64,000 nt of DNA. Origin: an uncultured bacterium. Its GTDB lineage: Bacteria > Planctomycetota > Phycisphaerae > Phycisphaerales > SM1A02. Both the position numbers and the translations under genes were made by a program. The stretch's first letter is position 1; each line of letters starts with the position of its first letter. Shown here piece after piece: positions 25,754 to 36,025 of the stretch. Where the stretch lies: NCBI GenBank assembly GCA_903891095.1, contig CAITDI010000050.1, forward strand, positions 20,643 through 84,642, given 5' to 3'. Below the pieces are notes generated by a model. The model worked only from the letters and a program-made list of their open reading frames with translations. It was not told the origin of the DNA and did not search any database.

Positions 25754-25848
25754 GGTGCTCGCGGGGGTCAGAGGCGGGATGGAGGGGCGGCAGTTCGGAT
25801 GAAGACGGGAGTTCTGTATCGGAGAGAATACCGCGGGACTTGCGCCGC

Positions 25849-28800
25849 TCAGCGCGCGCCCTTGCACTCCTCGACCGGCGGCGGCTCCCCGCGGGCGACC
25901 GCGTCGAGCTTGGCCTGCGCGCGCGCGACCACGGCGCCGTACTCGCGGCGGATGAACTGGGTGAACGGCACCAGCTCCACCCCGAAGGTCCGAGCCTGGT
26001 ACGCGAGCATCCGCGCCTTGAACGGCGCCGGCGGATAGCGGAGTCGCGCCACCGGCTCGATGCGACGCCAGTCCTTGATCGCCTCCTCCTGCTGCCCGGC
26101 GCGCCAGAGCGCGTCGCCGAGGTGGTCGAGCGTCGCGAGCGACGGCGCATTCGGGCGAAGCCGAAGCGCCTGGCGGAACAGCGTCACCGCGCCCGCCCCC
26201 GCCGCGTCGTCCTGGAAACGGCCCTGGTGGTAGCGCAGGAATCCGATCGTGTCGAGGACGCCCGGATCGTCGGGCAGCGCCTTGGCGGCGCGTTCGGCGA
26301 AGGAGATCGTCTCGTCGGTCACCACGCCGCGCTCGAGATCGGAGTACGCGAGCCCGTTGAGGACCTGCGGGTCGTTCTGCGCAACCGCGAGCGCTGCGCG
26401 CAGCATCGCATCGGCGGAGCTTCCGTTGCCGAGCATCGAATAGAGGTCGCCGGTGCGGCGCAGCGCGTCGGCGACCGTCGCGGGCGTGCCGTCGGCGGCG
26501 GGCCACGGAGGAGCGCCGGCCGCGCAGAGCTCGCGAACGAAGCCGGCCATCGGCTCGACCGCGACACCCGATGCGATGCGCAGCGCCACCGCTGCGGTCG
26601 CGAGGCGCTGACGCAGCTCGGGTGCGAAACGATCCTGCGCACAGAGCGCACGCGCGAGTTCGGCGGCAGCGAATGGATCCGCGCCATTCGAAGCGAGGCT
26701 GCGGAAGACCTCCATCAGGTCGTCGCCCTCGGAAGCAAGCATCGGCCGCGCGCGCTCCGCGAGCGACTGCTCGAATGCCGTCACCACCGACGCGCCTGGA
26801 TCAGAGGCGAGCCGCACGCGGTTCGCCTCGAGCATGTCGCTCGGCGAAAGCCGCTGCATCTTGCCCAGCAACTGCGCGAGGACCGCAGCGAGCGGCTCGG
26901 CGCGCTGCGGATCACGCTCGACGACGAGCGCCATCGCGGTCAGCAGCCGACGACCCGCGAGCGTCGTGAGCGCGGCACCGTCGCCCTGCACCACCGACTC
27001 GACCGTCGCGATGCAGGCGGCCGTATCGCCGCGGCCGATCTCAGCGACGGCGCGCAGCGAGCGTGCGTCGGGAGTGCGCGGCCGCTGGTCGAGCGCGAGC
27101 TCGCGATCGCGCGCAAGGAGTTCGCGCGGCGCTGCGCACGATGCGAGGAATCGCGCCGAAAGCGGCGACGCGGGAATCGACTGGACCTTCGCCACGCGAT
27201 CCGCGCCAGCGCCGTGCAGGCGCGCAAAGCGCATGCGCTCGGGCAGTGCGGGAGCCTCGGCCAGCACACGCGCGCTCCAGTCGGCGACGCTCGGCGGCGC
27301 GGACGGACCACTCGCGATCGGCGTCACCAGCTGCATGCCGCGCTGCGCGGGATCGATCTCCTCGATCAACGCGCAGCACTCCGCGGCGAGCGGAAGCCGC
27401 GCGGCCTCGAAGTCGATCGCGGCGATCGTCAGGCGCGAGACGGCGCTCGCGGGCATGGGCCAGTTGGCATCAGCGGTCCCCGAGGGAAGCGACTCGCGCA
27501 TCTCGGCGCGCATCGACCATGCCTCGGTTCCGATCGCGCCGCCCTCGGCCGCGAGCGCGCGGACTGCAGCGACGGCGTCGATGCGGAGCGCGGGATCCTC
27601 GAGCGACGCAAGCGCGGCGCACAGCCGCGCGGCCGAATCGGTCGCGTCGAAGTGCAGCGCCTCGGCCGCACGCGCGCGAGCACGCGGCATCTCCTGCAGC
27701 AGGAACCAGCTGGTCGCGAGCGTGCGCGCGATCGCCCCGCGGCTTGGCTCCGAGGCGCGGTCGACCTCGTCGAGCAGCGTCGCGTCGAGAAGCTCCGCGG
27801 CCGCGAGCGCGGTCGCGGCAAGCGCCACGGTCGACGCGGAGTCGCGCGAGCGCGCCGCATCGGCGAGCGCGAACGCATCCTCGTGAAATCCAAAGCGGCT
27901 CATGATCCTGCTCCGCAGCGCGTCGCCTGCGGGCCCGGCGTGGTGCTGGACGAGATCATCGACCAGCGGGTCGAGCTCGAGCCCTGAGCCAAGCAGCGCG
28001 ACCACGATCGCATCGAGGTCGTTGGGGCGCTTGGCGGCGAGTTCGCACGCGAGCGGCGTGGGGAGCAGCGCGTTGTTCGCAGCCAGCAGCCGCATCGACA
28101 GCAGCAGCGCGCAGCGGTCGATCGGCGCACCGATCGCCGGAAGCTGCGTCCACGCCTGCTCAAGCGAAAGCAGGCGATTGCCCGGCGAAAGCGCGGCAGC
28201 GACCAGCGTCGCGCGCATCGCGGGCAGCGCGCCACGCGCGTACTCAACCGTCTCGAGCGCACGCGTGCGCGCACTCAGCGACGCCCCCGCCGCGCACGAC
28301 ACCACGCGCCAGAGCCTGACGTCATCGCCAGGCTCGCGCAGGAACGACGGCACCGCGAGGTCGAGCGAATGGTCTCGGTCGCCGAGCATGGCGCGGATCG
28401 CATCGGCGCGCATCGCGGCCAGCGCGGGAATCGCGTCGGCGGACGCGCGCGGCTCGTCTGGCGTCAGCGCGCGTTCCATCGGCGCGAGCAGCGCAAGCGC
28501 CTCGTACTCGCGGCCAAGCGCGGTCAGCGCGTCTGCCTGGAGGAGCTCGAGCCGCGCGATGCGCCGAATGTCGTCGGGCGCGCCGGTCCTGACTGCCTCA
28601 CGCGCGGCGGCCAGCGCGTCAAGCGCGGCCTGCATGCAACCGAGGTGCATCGCGGCGACCGCAGCCTGCTCCTCCATCTCAGCAGGCGCAGAGAGCAGCG
28701 GAACCACCGCACCCCTGCGCGGCAGCGCGCCTTCGCCCACGAACCAGCTCAGCGCGCCGAGCGCAGCCTGCGCGTTGCCTTCACGCGCGGCGCGCAGCCC

Positions 28801-29310
28801 GGCGAGCGCGGGCACGAAGGAGTTCGACGGATCGATGCGCGAGATCCGCTCGATCGTCGTGCCGACTCCCTTCGCATCGTCGAGCCGGAACTGGATGAGC
28901 AGCATGAGCTCGAGCGGCTCGACGTTCTGCGGGAACGACCGAAACGCCTCGTCGACGAGCTTGACCGCGAGATCGATGTCGTCCGCGGTGAGCGCGTCGG
29001 AGATCCTCTGCAGCCGCTGCCCCAGCGCGGGATCAAGCGGCGGCGCGGCCTCGCGCGGCGCGATCGGCGTGCGGAACGACGTGATGTGTGCCGTCAGGCG
29101 CGCGTCGGGGACGGCTCCGTTCGCGAGACGCGAGCCGGCGAACGGACTCAGCATCAGCGGCGAAGGAAGCGCGGTCTGGTCGAGCGGCTGCTGGCGATTG
29201 CGCAGCGCGACGCCCGTCGGATCGCTGCGGACCGACGCGCATCCGCTGATGCACGATGACGAGAACACGACTGCCGCGAACAGGGAAACCGCTGCGAAGC
29301 GCATGCACAT
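25849..29310 (-). CDS. Large repeat-rich lipoprotein (TPR-like)
   Basis: A 1153-residue protein with a signal peptide and lipobox (CISGC, Cys24 with this start). The mature part is almost entirely helical. TPR-like helical pairs are clearest near the N-terminal region (DIDLAVKLVDEAFRSFPQNVEPLELMLLI) and near the C-terminus (ALAVAQNDPQVLNGLAYSDLERG; ALPDDPGVLDTIGFLRYHQGRF). The ending AGQQEEAIKDWRRIEP is typical of tetratricopeptide proteins. It probably scaffolds a complex at the envelope. I use the ATG at 29310; a TTG two codons upstream and an ATG two codons downstream are alternatives. Confidence 0.85.
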   Translation of the reverse strand: MCMRFAAVSLFAAVVFSSSCISGCASVRSDPTGVALRNRQQPLDQTALPSPLMLSPFAGSRLANGAVPDARLTAHITSFRTPIAPREAAPPLDPALGQRLQRISDALTADDIDLAVKLVDEAFRSFPQNVEPLELMLLIQFRLDDAKGVGTTIERISRIDPSNSFVPALAGLRAAREGNAQAALGALSWFVGEGALPRRGAVVPLLSAPAEMEEQAAVAAMHLGCMQAALDALAAAREAVRTGAPDDIRRIARLELLQADALTALGREYEALALLAPMERALTPDEPRASADAIPALAAMRADAIRAMLGDRDHSLDLAVPSFLREPGDDVRLWRVVSCAAGASLSARTRALETVEYARGALPAMRATLVAAALSPGNRLLSLEQAWTQLPAIGAPIDRCALLLSMRLLAANNALLPTPLACELAAKRPNDLDAIVVALLGSGLELDPLVDDLVQHHAGPAGDALRSRIMSRFGFHEDAFALADAARSRDSASTVALAATALAAAELLDATLLDEVDRASEPSRGAIARTLATSWFLLQEMPRARARAAEALHFDATDSAARLCAALASLEDPALRIDAVAAVRALAAEGGAIGTEAWSMRAEMRESLPSGTADANWPMPASAVSRLTIAAIDFEAARLPLAAECCALIEEIDPAQRGMQLVTPIASGPSAPPSVADWSARVLAEAPALPERMRFARLHGAGADRVAKVQSIPASPLSARFLASCAAPRELLARDRELALDQRPRTPDARSLRAVAEIGRGDTAACIATVESVVQGDGAALTTLAGRRLLTAMALVVERDPQRAEPLAAVLAQLLGKMQRLSPSDMLEANRVRLASDPGASVVTAFEQSLAERARPMLASEGDDLMEVFRSLASNGADPFAAAELARALCAQDRFAPELRQRLATAAVALRIASGVAVEPMAGFVRELCAAGAPPWPAADGTPATVADALRRTGDLYSMLGNGSSADAMLRAALAVAQNDPQVLNGLAYSDLERGVVTDETISFAERAAKALPDDPGVLDTIGFLRYHQGRFQDDAAGAGAVTLFRQALRLRPNAPSLATLDHLGDALWRAGQQEEAIKDWRRIEPVARLRYPPAPFKARMLAYQARTFGVELVPFTQFIRREYGAVVARAQAKLDAVARGEPPPVEECKGAR

Positions 29311-29399
29311 GTCCAATCCGCGCCGCGCGAGCGAGGCGCAATCACTCGGCTACGACAGGACGACGGACGAGACGAAACTCACACGGGCCGAACACAGGC

Positions 29400-30905
29400 T
29401 CACTTGCGACGGGCACCGCCGCGCTTGGCGGCGGGCTTCGACTTCGACTGCGACTTCGGCTTCGACTTCGACTTCGACTTGGCGGATGCTGGCTTCTTCG
29501 CCGGCTTCTTGCTGGAAGCCTTCTTCGTGGCCGACTTCTTCGTGGAAGCCTTCTTCGTGGAAGCCTTCTGCTTCTTGGCGAGCTCGGCCTTCTTCGCGGC
29601 AGCTTCGCGCTGCTTGCGGCGCTGTTCGTCGGCCTTTGCCTTTGCTGCGGCGGCCTTGGCCTTCGCGGCGGCAGACTTGGCCTTCGCGGCATTCGCCTTG
29701 GCCTTCACGGCGTCCGCCTTGGCCTTCACGGCGTCCGCCTTGGCCTTCGCCTTGGCCTTCACGGCGTCCGCCTTCGCCTTCGCCTTTGCCTTCGCCTCAG
29801 CGGCCTTGATCTTCGCAGCGTCGGCCTTGGCCTTCGCAGCTGCGGCCTTCGCCTTCGCGGCGTCCGCCTTGGCCTTCGCGGCGTCCGCCTTCGCCTTCGC
29901 CGCAGCTGCCTTCTCGGCGGCCTTCTGCTTGGCCTTTTCCTTGGCTTCGGCTTCCTTGGCGCGCTGGAGCTCGCGTGCGACGCGTTCGGTCTCGCGCTGC
30001 TTGATCTTGCGCTCGCGCTCGGCGATCGCGGCAACGCGGGCTGCCTCGCGGGCGGCCTTCTCGCGGATGCGCGCTTCCTCGGCCTCGCGCTTCTGGCGGA
30101 TGCGATCTTCCTCGCGCGCGATCTCGGCGAGGCGCTTCTCCTCCACAAGGCGCTCGGCCTCGCGGATCTTGGCGAGCTTCTCGTCCTCGATGCGCTTGCG
30201 CTCGGCGTCCTCGGCGGCGCGGAAGCCCGCGTGACGCGCGAGATACGCGCCGCGGATCTTGGTGCCGTTCTTGCCGGCGGCGGTCCACGCCTCGCTCGTC
30301 ATCTGCGACAGCGCGTGGTGGACCTTGGGGAGTTCCTCGACGCGGTAGTTCTTACCGATCCAGGTGCAGACATCGAGCGTGGTGGTCGTGGGCTCGACGG
30401 CGCCGTTCTGGTGCAGCAGCTCGACGGCGGTGTCGTCGACGATCGGCGCAGGCAGTTCGAACGCGACAAGCAGCGTGCGCGCCGCGACGAACGGCGGGAT
30501 CTCCGCCAGTCCCTCGAGATATGTGCGCTGGTCCTTGCGGGCCGCGTTGCGGAGATGGTCGAGCGACGTCCGATGCTGGCGGCGGAAGATGTCGTTGAGC
30601 GTCGAACGCAGGCGCGTCGCCCGCTCCTCGGCAAACGGGTACTTCTCGCCGAACGCCTCGATGAGCTCGCTCTCGAGCATCACGCGCAGTTCGTTCGCGT
30701 CGACCACGAGGCGGCTGAGCTTGGCCAGCGCCTCCTCGGCGAGCGGAACCGTGCTCTCCCACAGCAGGTAGTTCGAGAGAAGGATCGCAAGCGGATCGTT
30801 CGGCTCGGCTCCCTGCAGGAGCGGGGTTGCGAAGGACGGCGTTCCCGATCCGTACTTCTTGATCAGTGCCGTGAACTTGGGGCCACGAACGGGGTCGACC
30901 TTCAT
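29400..30905 (-). CDS. Endonuclease-III-like domain fused to a histone-H1-like tail
   Basis: This 501-residue protein is a mosaic. Residues about 30-210 resemble the helical fold of endonuclease III/HhH-GPD proteins: DPLAILLSNYLLWEST, a repeated helical core, then LAEIPPFVAARTLLVAFELPAP followed by IVDDTAVELL, which may correspond to the VDTHV catalytic segment. Residues about 230-325 are a charged coiled coil rich in Arg, Glu and Lys. Residues about 325-425 are a heptad-like AKAKADA repeat, and the last 75 residues are a Lys/Ser/Pro tail (KKASTKKSATKKA; SKSKSKPKS) like bacterial histone-H1-type proteins. DNA binding is very likely. The catalytic Lys of the HhH motif is not obvious. The start overlaps the rbfA stop (ATGA). 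Confidence 0.75.
   Translation of the reverse strand: MKVDPVRGPKFTALIKKYGSGTPSFATPLLQGAEPNDPLAILLSNYLLWESTVPLAEEALAKLSRLVVDANELRVMLESELIEAFGEKYPFAEERATRLRSTLNDIFRRQHRTSLDHLRNAARKDQRTYLEGLAEIPPFVAARTLLVAFELPAPIVDDTAVELLHQNGAVEPTTTTLDVCTWIGKNYRVEELPKVHHALSQMTSEAWTAAGKNGTKIRGAYLARHAGFRAAEDAERKRIEDEKLAKIREAERLVEEKRLAEIAREEDRIRQKREAEEARIREKAAREAARVAAIAERERKIKQRETERVARELQRAKEAEAKEKAKQKAAEKAAAAKAKADAAKAKADAAKAKAAAAKAKADAAKIKAAEAKAKAKAKADAVKAKAKAKADAVKAKADAVKAKANAAKAKSAAAKAKAAAAKAKADEQRRKQREAAAKKAELAKKQKASTKKASTKKSATKKASSKKPAKKPASAKSKSKSKPKSQSKSKPAAKRGGARRK
29640..29935 (-). repeat. Low-complexity Ala/Lys coding repeat
   Basis: The DNA repeats blocks around GCCTTGGCCTTCGCGGC, which encode the AKAKADA peptide repeats. 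Unit copies differ by single bases. This kind of sequence is prone to copy-number change and assembly collapse. Confidence 0.8.
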
Positions 30906-31453
30906 CGCGTCGTGTTCTCCGATGTACCTTCGGCGGAGCCGTCCGCCGTCGTTTCCTGCGCGCCCGACCCTCCGTCGCGAATCACCGCGTCCAGCGCGGC
31001 CTGTCGCTTCATCCGGTCGTCCAGTTCGAACTCGATGCGCGGGACCCGGCCGATCCGGGTTCCGTCCATCACGCGCCGACGCAGGAATCCCGCGGCGGCG
31101 CGAAGCCCCGACAGCGTGAGCGACGCGCGGTCCTCAGGGAGGACCGACACGCGCACGCGCGCCTCGGCCAGATCCGGCGTGAGCACGACCTCGGTGATCG
31201 AGATCATGCCCTGCACGCGCGGGTCGTTGAGACCGCGCGCGAGCTCGGCCTGCAGTGCACGGCGGACTTCGCCCGCGACCTGCGCGGGACGGTCCGACGG
31301 CTCCGCCGAAGGACCGAGCGGACCACCAGCACGCACGCGAGGTGCGGGCTTGCGGGCTTCAGGCTTGCGCAGCGATTCAGGCTTGCGCGACCTGGGCTCG
31401 GATCCTTCGTCGTTCGGCGTCGGCTTCATGGAATCTGGTTTCTCTCGAGCCAT
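30902..31453 (-). CDS. rbfA: Ribosome-binding factor A
   Basis: RbfA assists maturation of the 30S subunit and the 5' end of 16S rRNA. The 183-residue protein has a disordered N-terminal extension of about 55 residues (Arg/Pro/Lys-rich), then the KH-like core: QVAGEVRRALQAELARGLNDPRV, ISITEVVLTPDLAEARVRVSVL and GRVPRIEFELDDRM. The ATG at 31453 shares a base with the infB stop (TGATG); a TTG one codon upstream is possible. The position after infB is the classical nusA-infB-rbfA order. Confidence 0.93.
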   Translation of the reverse strand: MAREKPDSMKPTPNDEGSEPRSRKPESLRKPEARKPAPRVRAGGPLGPSAEPSDRPAQVAGEVRRALQAELARGLNDPRVQGMISITEVVLTPDLAEARVRVSVLPEDRASLTLSGLRAAAGFLRRRVMDGTRIGRVPRIEFELDDRMKRQAALDAVIRDGGSGAQETTADGSAEGTSENTTR

Positions 31454-34400
31454 CAATTACGCTTCACTTCGATCGTCTTGTAGCACTCGAGGACGTCGCC
31501 TTCCTTGATGTCGTCGTAGCCGACGATCTTCATGCCGCACTCCTGGCCGGCGCGAACTTCCTTCGCGTCGTCCTTGAAGCGCTTGAGCTGCTCGAGACGG
31601 CGGTCCTTCTCGACGACGATGCCGTTGCGGGTGACGCGGATCTGCGCATTGCGCTCGACCACGCCGTCCGTGACATAGCAACCGGCGATGGCGCCGACCT
31701 TCGAGATCTTGAAGACCTGACGGACCTCGGCGTGTCCGAGCACCTCGAGCTTGAGCTCGGGAGCCAGCATGCCCTTGGCCGCCTTGAGGACGTCGTCGAT
31801 GAGGTCGTAGATGACTTCGTACAGACGAATCTCGATGCCCTTCGACTCCGCCAGCTGGCGGGCCTTGCTGCTCGAGGTGACGTTGAAGCCCACGATGATC
31901 GCGTTGGTCGCGCCAGCGAGGGACACGTCGCCCTCGTTGATGCCGCCCGCGCTCGCGCTCTTGACGGAGATGGTGACTTCCTCGGCCGGCAGCTTCGCGA
32001 GCATTCCCTTGAGGGCCTCGACGGAGCCCTGCACGTCGGCCTTGACGACGAGCGCGAGTTCCTTCTTGCCCTGCTTCTCGAGGTGCTTGAAGATGTTGTC
32101 GAGGGTGATCTTCGGCGCAGCGAGCTCGCGCTCGCGGTCGATGCGGCGACGCTCCTCGGCGGCTTCTTCCGCGGCGCGGAGCGACGGGACGACGAACGCC
32201 TTGTCGCCTGCGTCGGGAAGCGTGTCGATGCCCGAGATCGCGACCGGCGTGGACGGAAGCGCCTCGGTGACGCGCTCGCCCTTGTCGTTCACGATGTCGC
32301 GCACGCGGCCGTAGCCGCGGCCGATGACGATGAAGTCGCCCTTCTTGAGGCAGCCTTCCTGGATGAGGACGCGCGCGACGGGGCCGCGGCCTTCCTCGAC
32401 CGAGGCCTCGAGCACGGTGCCGCGCGCGTTGCCCTTGAAGTCGGCCTTGAGCTCGAGGAGTTCCGCGTGGTAGTCGAGGATCTCGAGGAGCTGCTGGATG
32501 CCGTCGCCGCGGGTGGCGCTGGTGCGGATGACTTCCGTCGTTCCGCCCCACTCCACCGGGTTGAGCTCGTGCTCGGCGAGCTGGCCGAGCAGACGACGGA
32601 TGTTCGCCTCGTTCGCATCGGGACGGTCGATCTTGTTCATCGCGACGACGATGGGCACGCCCGCCGCCTTCGCGTGGTTGATCGACTCGATGGTCTGCGG
32701 CATGACGCCGTCGACCGCGGACACGACGAGCACGACGATGTCGGTGACCTTCGCGCCACGGGCACGCATGGCGGTGAACGCCTCGTGACCCGGGGTATCG
32801 ATGAAGGTGACCACGCGGTCGACGTCGCCGGCCTTGACCGGAACGGTGAACGCGCGCGTCGACTGGGTGATGCCGCCGGCCTCGCCCGCAGCGATGTTGG
32901 TGCTGCGGATCCGGTCGAGCAGACTGGTCTTGCCGTGGTCGACGTGACCGAGGATGGTGACGATCGGCGCGCGGCGGCGCTCGTCGAGCCTCTCGCGTCC
33001 CTTGAAGCGCTCCTCGATGATGTCGGCGGCGGACTTCGCCTCGTCGACGATCAGGTCGATCTCGAACTCCATCATCATCTCGATGGCCTTCTCGCGATCG
33101 ATGGCGCTGTTGATGGTCGCCATCGTGCCGCCGAGGAAGAGCTTCTTGATGATGTCGACGGCCTTGATGCCGGTCGCAGCGGAGAGTTCCTTGATGGTCA
33201 GCGGCTCGGCGACGTGCACTTGCTGCACTTCACCTGGCTTGCGCTCGGCCTTCTGGCCACCCATGCCTCCGCCAGGACCGCCGGCGCGGCCGGGCATGTT
33301 GCGATGCGAGCGCATGAAGCCGCTCGAACCATCGACTCGCGCCTGACGGTCGCGGAGATCCTGTGCGCCAAAGCCCGTACGCGCGGTCTCGCCAGCGCGA
33401 CCGGTGCGCGATGCACCGATGCCGCCACGACCACGAACCTCGGGACGACCAGCGCCACCGGTTCCGGTACGACCGCCACGCATGGGGCCGCCCGCACCAG
33501 TGGTGCCAGGACCACCCAGTCCGGGACGACGCATCGGCGGCGGCGTGGGAAGGTTGTCTGCCTGCTCGACGCGGATGACCTGCGGGCCGGAGAGTTTGGT
33601 CTTCTCACGGTTGCCGAGCTGCGGGCCGACGGGACCGACGATCGACGGCCGCGTGGGCACGTTCATGACCGGCGGAAGTTCGGATGCCTTGCCGAGCGAT
33701 GCGGGCGGCGGCGGCGGCGCGGTGATGACGCGACGGGCGGCGGGCTCGAGCGCGGGCTTGGACGGACCGCTCGGATTCGAGGTCGCGGGCGAAGTGCCCG
33801 ACGAACCCGACGAGCGACCGGCGGAACCTCTGCCGATTTCCTCACGCGGCGAAAGCCGCGTCGTGAGGCCGGCGGGAACGCGCGGCGCCATCGGCGCGGG
33901 CGGAACCGTGGGAGCCGCCACGGGAGTGACAGCGCGAGGAGCGACCGCTGGCGCGGATGCTTCGGTTGCCGGTTCGGGCTTGGCTGCAGCGGGCTTCGTT
34001 TCGGTCGGCGCAGATGCGGCGACCTCAACGGCAGGCTGGGCAGAAGGCTTGGCTGCGGTGGACGCTGCTGCTTCCGTTTCCGTCGCGCGGTCCGTTGCCG
34101 TCGACGACTTGCCTTCCGCGCGAGGCGCGGGTGCATCGGCTGCAGCTTCATCGCTCGCGGGAGCGGCGGTCACAACGGGCTTCGTTGCGGCAGGCGCCTT
34201 CGCGGCGGCCTTCGCCGCCGGCTTCTCCACGACGGTCTCGACGACGGGTGCCGGCGCCTTCTTGGTCGCGCGCTTGGCGACGGTCGGCGTGCCGGAGTCG
34301 GTCGCCTCGGGCGCTGCCGCCTTCGGTGCCTTCGCGGCGGGTGCGGTCTTGGCAGGCGCGTCGTTGGCGGTCTCGCTTGTACCCGCTTCAGGCTCGGTCG

Positions 34401-34593
34401 CCGTAGCCGTACCACCACCTGCTCCCGCGAACCACTCGCGGACAGTCAGCGCCAGTCCGATGGAGACGGGCGAAAGGTGGTTGACGATGTCAGGGATGTC
34501 CTCGGCCTGGCATCGTGCGACGATGTCCTTGGAATTGACGCCGAGTTCCTTGGCAAGTTGATGGACCTTCAGCGACGCGGGTTTCTTCGACAA
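31453..34593 (-). CDS. infB: Translation initiation factor IF-2
   Basis: IF-2 is the GTPase that places initiator tRNA on the 30S subunit. The 1046-residue protein has an N-terminal IF2_N helix ([20 protein letters not shown]) and a long Ala/Pro/Arg-rich disordered region (about 60-430). The G domain (about 540-710) has [25 protein letters not shown] and NKIDRPDA. Domains II, III and IV follow. The start is TTG, preceded by a strong AGGAGG 5 nt upstream (complement of 34599-34604), which decides the start and matches the IF2_N alignment. It lies 67 bp downstream of nusA and upstream of rbfA. Confidence 0.97.
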   Translation of the reverse strand: MSKKPASLKVHQLAKELGVNSKDIVARCQAEDIPDIVNHLSPVSIGLALTVREWFAGAGGGTATATEPEAGTSETANDAPAKTAPAAKAPKAAAPEATDSGTPTVAKRATKKAPAPVVETVVEKPAAKAAAKAPAATKPVVTAAPASDEAAADAPAPRAEGKSSTATDRATETEAAASTAAKPSAQPAVEVAASAPTETKPAAAKPEPATEASAPAVAPRAVTPVAAPTVPPAPMAPRVPAGLTTRLSPREEIGRGSAGRSSGSSGTSPATSNPSGPSKPALEPAARRVITAPPPPPASLGKASELPPVMNVPTRPSIVGPVGPQLGNREKTKLSGPQVIRVEQADNLPTPPPMRRPGLGGPGTTGAGGPMRGGRTGTGGAGRPEVRGRGGIGASRTGRAGETARTGFGAQDLRDRQARVDGSSGFMRSHRNMPGRAGGPGGGMGGQKAERKPGEVQQVHVAEPLTIKELSAATGIKAVDIIKKLFLGGTMATINSAIDREKAIEMMMEFEIDLIVDEAKSAADIIEERFKGRERLDERRRAPIVTILGHVDHGKTSLLDRIRSTNIAAGEAGGITQSTRAFTVPVKAGDVDRVVTFIDTPGHEAFTAMRARGAKVTDIVVLVVSAVDGVMPQTIESINHAKAAGVPIVVAMNKIDRPDANEANIRRLLGQLAEHELNPVEWGGTTEVIRTSATRGDGIQQLLEILDYHAELLELKADFKGNARGTVLEASVEEGRGPVARVLIQEGCLKKGDFIVIGRGYGRVRDIVNDKGERVTEALPSTPVAISGIDTLPDAGDKAFVVPSLRAAEEAAEERRRIDRERELAAPKITLDNIFKHLEKQGKKELALVVKADVQGSVEALKGMLAKLPAEEVTISVKSASAGGINEGDVSLAGATNAIIVGFNVTSSSKARQLAESKGIEIRLYEVIYDLIDDVLKAAKGMLAPELKLEVLGHAEVRQVFKISKVGAIAGCYVTDGVVERNAQIRVTRNGIVVEKDRRLEQLKRFKDDAKEVRAGQECGMKIVGYDDIKEGDVLECYKTIEVKRN

Positions 34594-34660
34594 GCGTTCC
34601 TCCTGAGTACTTCACGCTCCGCCTGCGACCATCGCAGCGGCAGCGATCTTTTCCTTCCCG

Positions 34661-36025
34661 TCAGCCGTTTGCACGGCCAGAGCGACCGAACCCGAGAATC
34701 GAGTCGGCAGCGCTTTCTGCATCCATATCCGGCGCCGGCGGCGCGCCTTCCGCGGGGGCGCCATCGCCACCGAGGATTGCGTTCGTCGCCGCCGCGTCTT
34801 CCGCTGCGCGCTGCGCGGCCGCAGCCGCGTCGCGCTCGCGCTCGACCTCGACCTCGCGGGCGCGGTTGCTCGAGGCAGCGCAGACGATCTCCGCGAGCTC
34901 GTCGGTGATGCCCAGTTCCTCGACGAGGATCTGGTGACCGATCTCCTCGATGTCGAACACGCTGATCATGCCCAGCGCGCCGATCTTGTCGAGCATCTCG
35001 TCGGTGACACCCTCGATCGGACGCAGCGTCTCGCCGAGGATCTCAAGACCCTTCGCGAATTCCGGCGGCGTGAGGATGTCGATGTCCCAGCCGGTGAGGC
35101 GCGCCGCGAGGCGCACGTTCTGACCGCGCTTGCCGATGGCGAGCGAGAGCTGGTCCTCGCGGACGATGATCGTCGCGCGGCCGAGCTCGAAGCAGAGGCT
35201 GACTTCCTCGACAGCGGCCGGACGGACGGCGTTCGAGATGAGCACCTGGCTGGACTCGTTCCACAGGACGATGTCGATCTTCTCGCCGTTGACTTCGTCG
35301 ACGATGTTGCGGATACGGCTGCCGCGCACGCCGATGCACGCGCCCTTGGCATCGACCTTGGAGTCGACGCTGGCGACGGCGACCTTGCAGCGCTGTCCGG
35401 GCTCGCGGGCGAGCGCCTTGATCTCGATCACGCGCTCCGCGACCTCGGGAACCTCGGCCTCGAAGAGGCGGCGGATGAAGTCGGGATTGCCGCGCGAGAG
35501 GATGATCTTGACCTGGCTACCGCCGTCGCGCACGTCGAGCACGAGGCAGCGGATGCGGTCGCCGGGCTTGAACATCTCGCCGGGGATCTGCTCGGACTTG
35601 GGCATGAACGCCTCGGCGCGGTCGACCTGCACGATGAGCGCGGGACCTTCCTGGCGCACGACGGTGCCGGTGACGATCTCACCCTGGCGCTTGGCGAACT
35701 CTTCCATGAGCGAGTTGCGCTCGTCCTCGCGGAACTTCTGGATCATCACCTGCTTGGCGGTCTGCGCCGGGATGCGGCCGAGACGCTCGATCGGGATGTC
35801 CTCGCGGTCGATGATCTCGCCCTCGTCGTTCATGACGTTGCGCCAGATCGTGATCTTGCCGCTGAGGCGGTCCATCTCGCAGCCGAACTCCTCGGCGTCG
35901 AGCGAGTCGAAGTGCTTGCGCGCAGCGCTCATCATCGCCATCTCGAGGTCGCGAATGAGATGCTCGCGATCGACGTTGCGGTCGCGGGCGATGGAGTCGA
36001 GGATGCGGAGCGTTTCGGAATTCAT
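34661..36025 (-). CDS. nusA: Transcription termination/antitermination factor NusA
   Basis: NusA binds RNA polymerase and controls pausing, termination and antitermination. The 454-residue protein has the N-terminal polymerase-binding domain (MNSETLRILDSIARDRNVDREHL), an S1 domain (EIVTGTVVRQEGPALIVQVDRAEAFM), two KH domains (ACIGVRGSRIRNIVDEVNGEKIDIV and LAIGKRGQNVRLAARLTGWDIDI) and a C-terminal helix-hairpin region (GVTDEMLDKIGALGMISVFDI). The ATG follows AGAGG about 9 nt upstream. It heads the nusA-infB-rbfA operon. rimP, which often precedes nusA, is absent here; a long non-coding region takes its place. Confidence 0.97.
   Translation of the reverse strand: MNSETLRILDSIARDRNVDREHLIRDLEMAMMSAARKHFDSLDAEEFGCEMDRLSGKITIWRNVMNDEGEIIDREDIPIERLGRIPAQTAKQVMIQKFREDERNSLMEEFAKRQGEIVTGTVVRQEGPALIVQVDRAEAFMPKSEQIPGEMFKPGDRIRCLVLDVRDGGSQVKIILSRGNPDFIRRLFEAEVPEVAERVIEIKALAREPGQRCKVAVASVDSKVDAKGACIGVRGSRIRNIVDEVNGEKIDIVLWNESSQVLISNAVRPAAVEEVSLCFELGRATIIVREDQLSLAIGKRGQNVRLAARLTGWDIDILTPPEFAKGLEILGETLRPIEGVTDEMLDKIGALGMISVFDIEEIGHQILVEELGITDELAEIVCAASSNRAREVEVERERDAAAAAQRAAEDAAATNAILGGDGAPAEGAPPAPDMDAESAADSILGFGRSGRANG

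Noticed and set aside
31255..34908. A 1217-codon plus-strand ORF
   Set aside because: It is antisense to infB. Its composition mirrors the complementary codons of a GC-rich gene, and it has no recognisable domains; infB with its AGGAGG start is certain.
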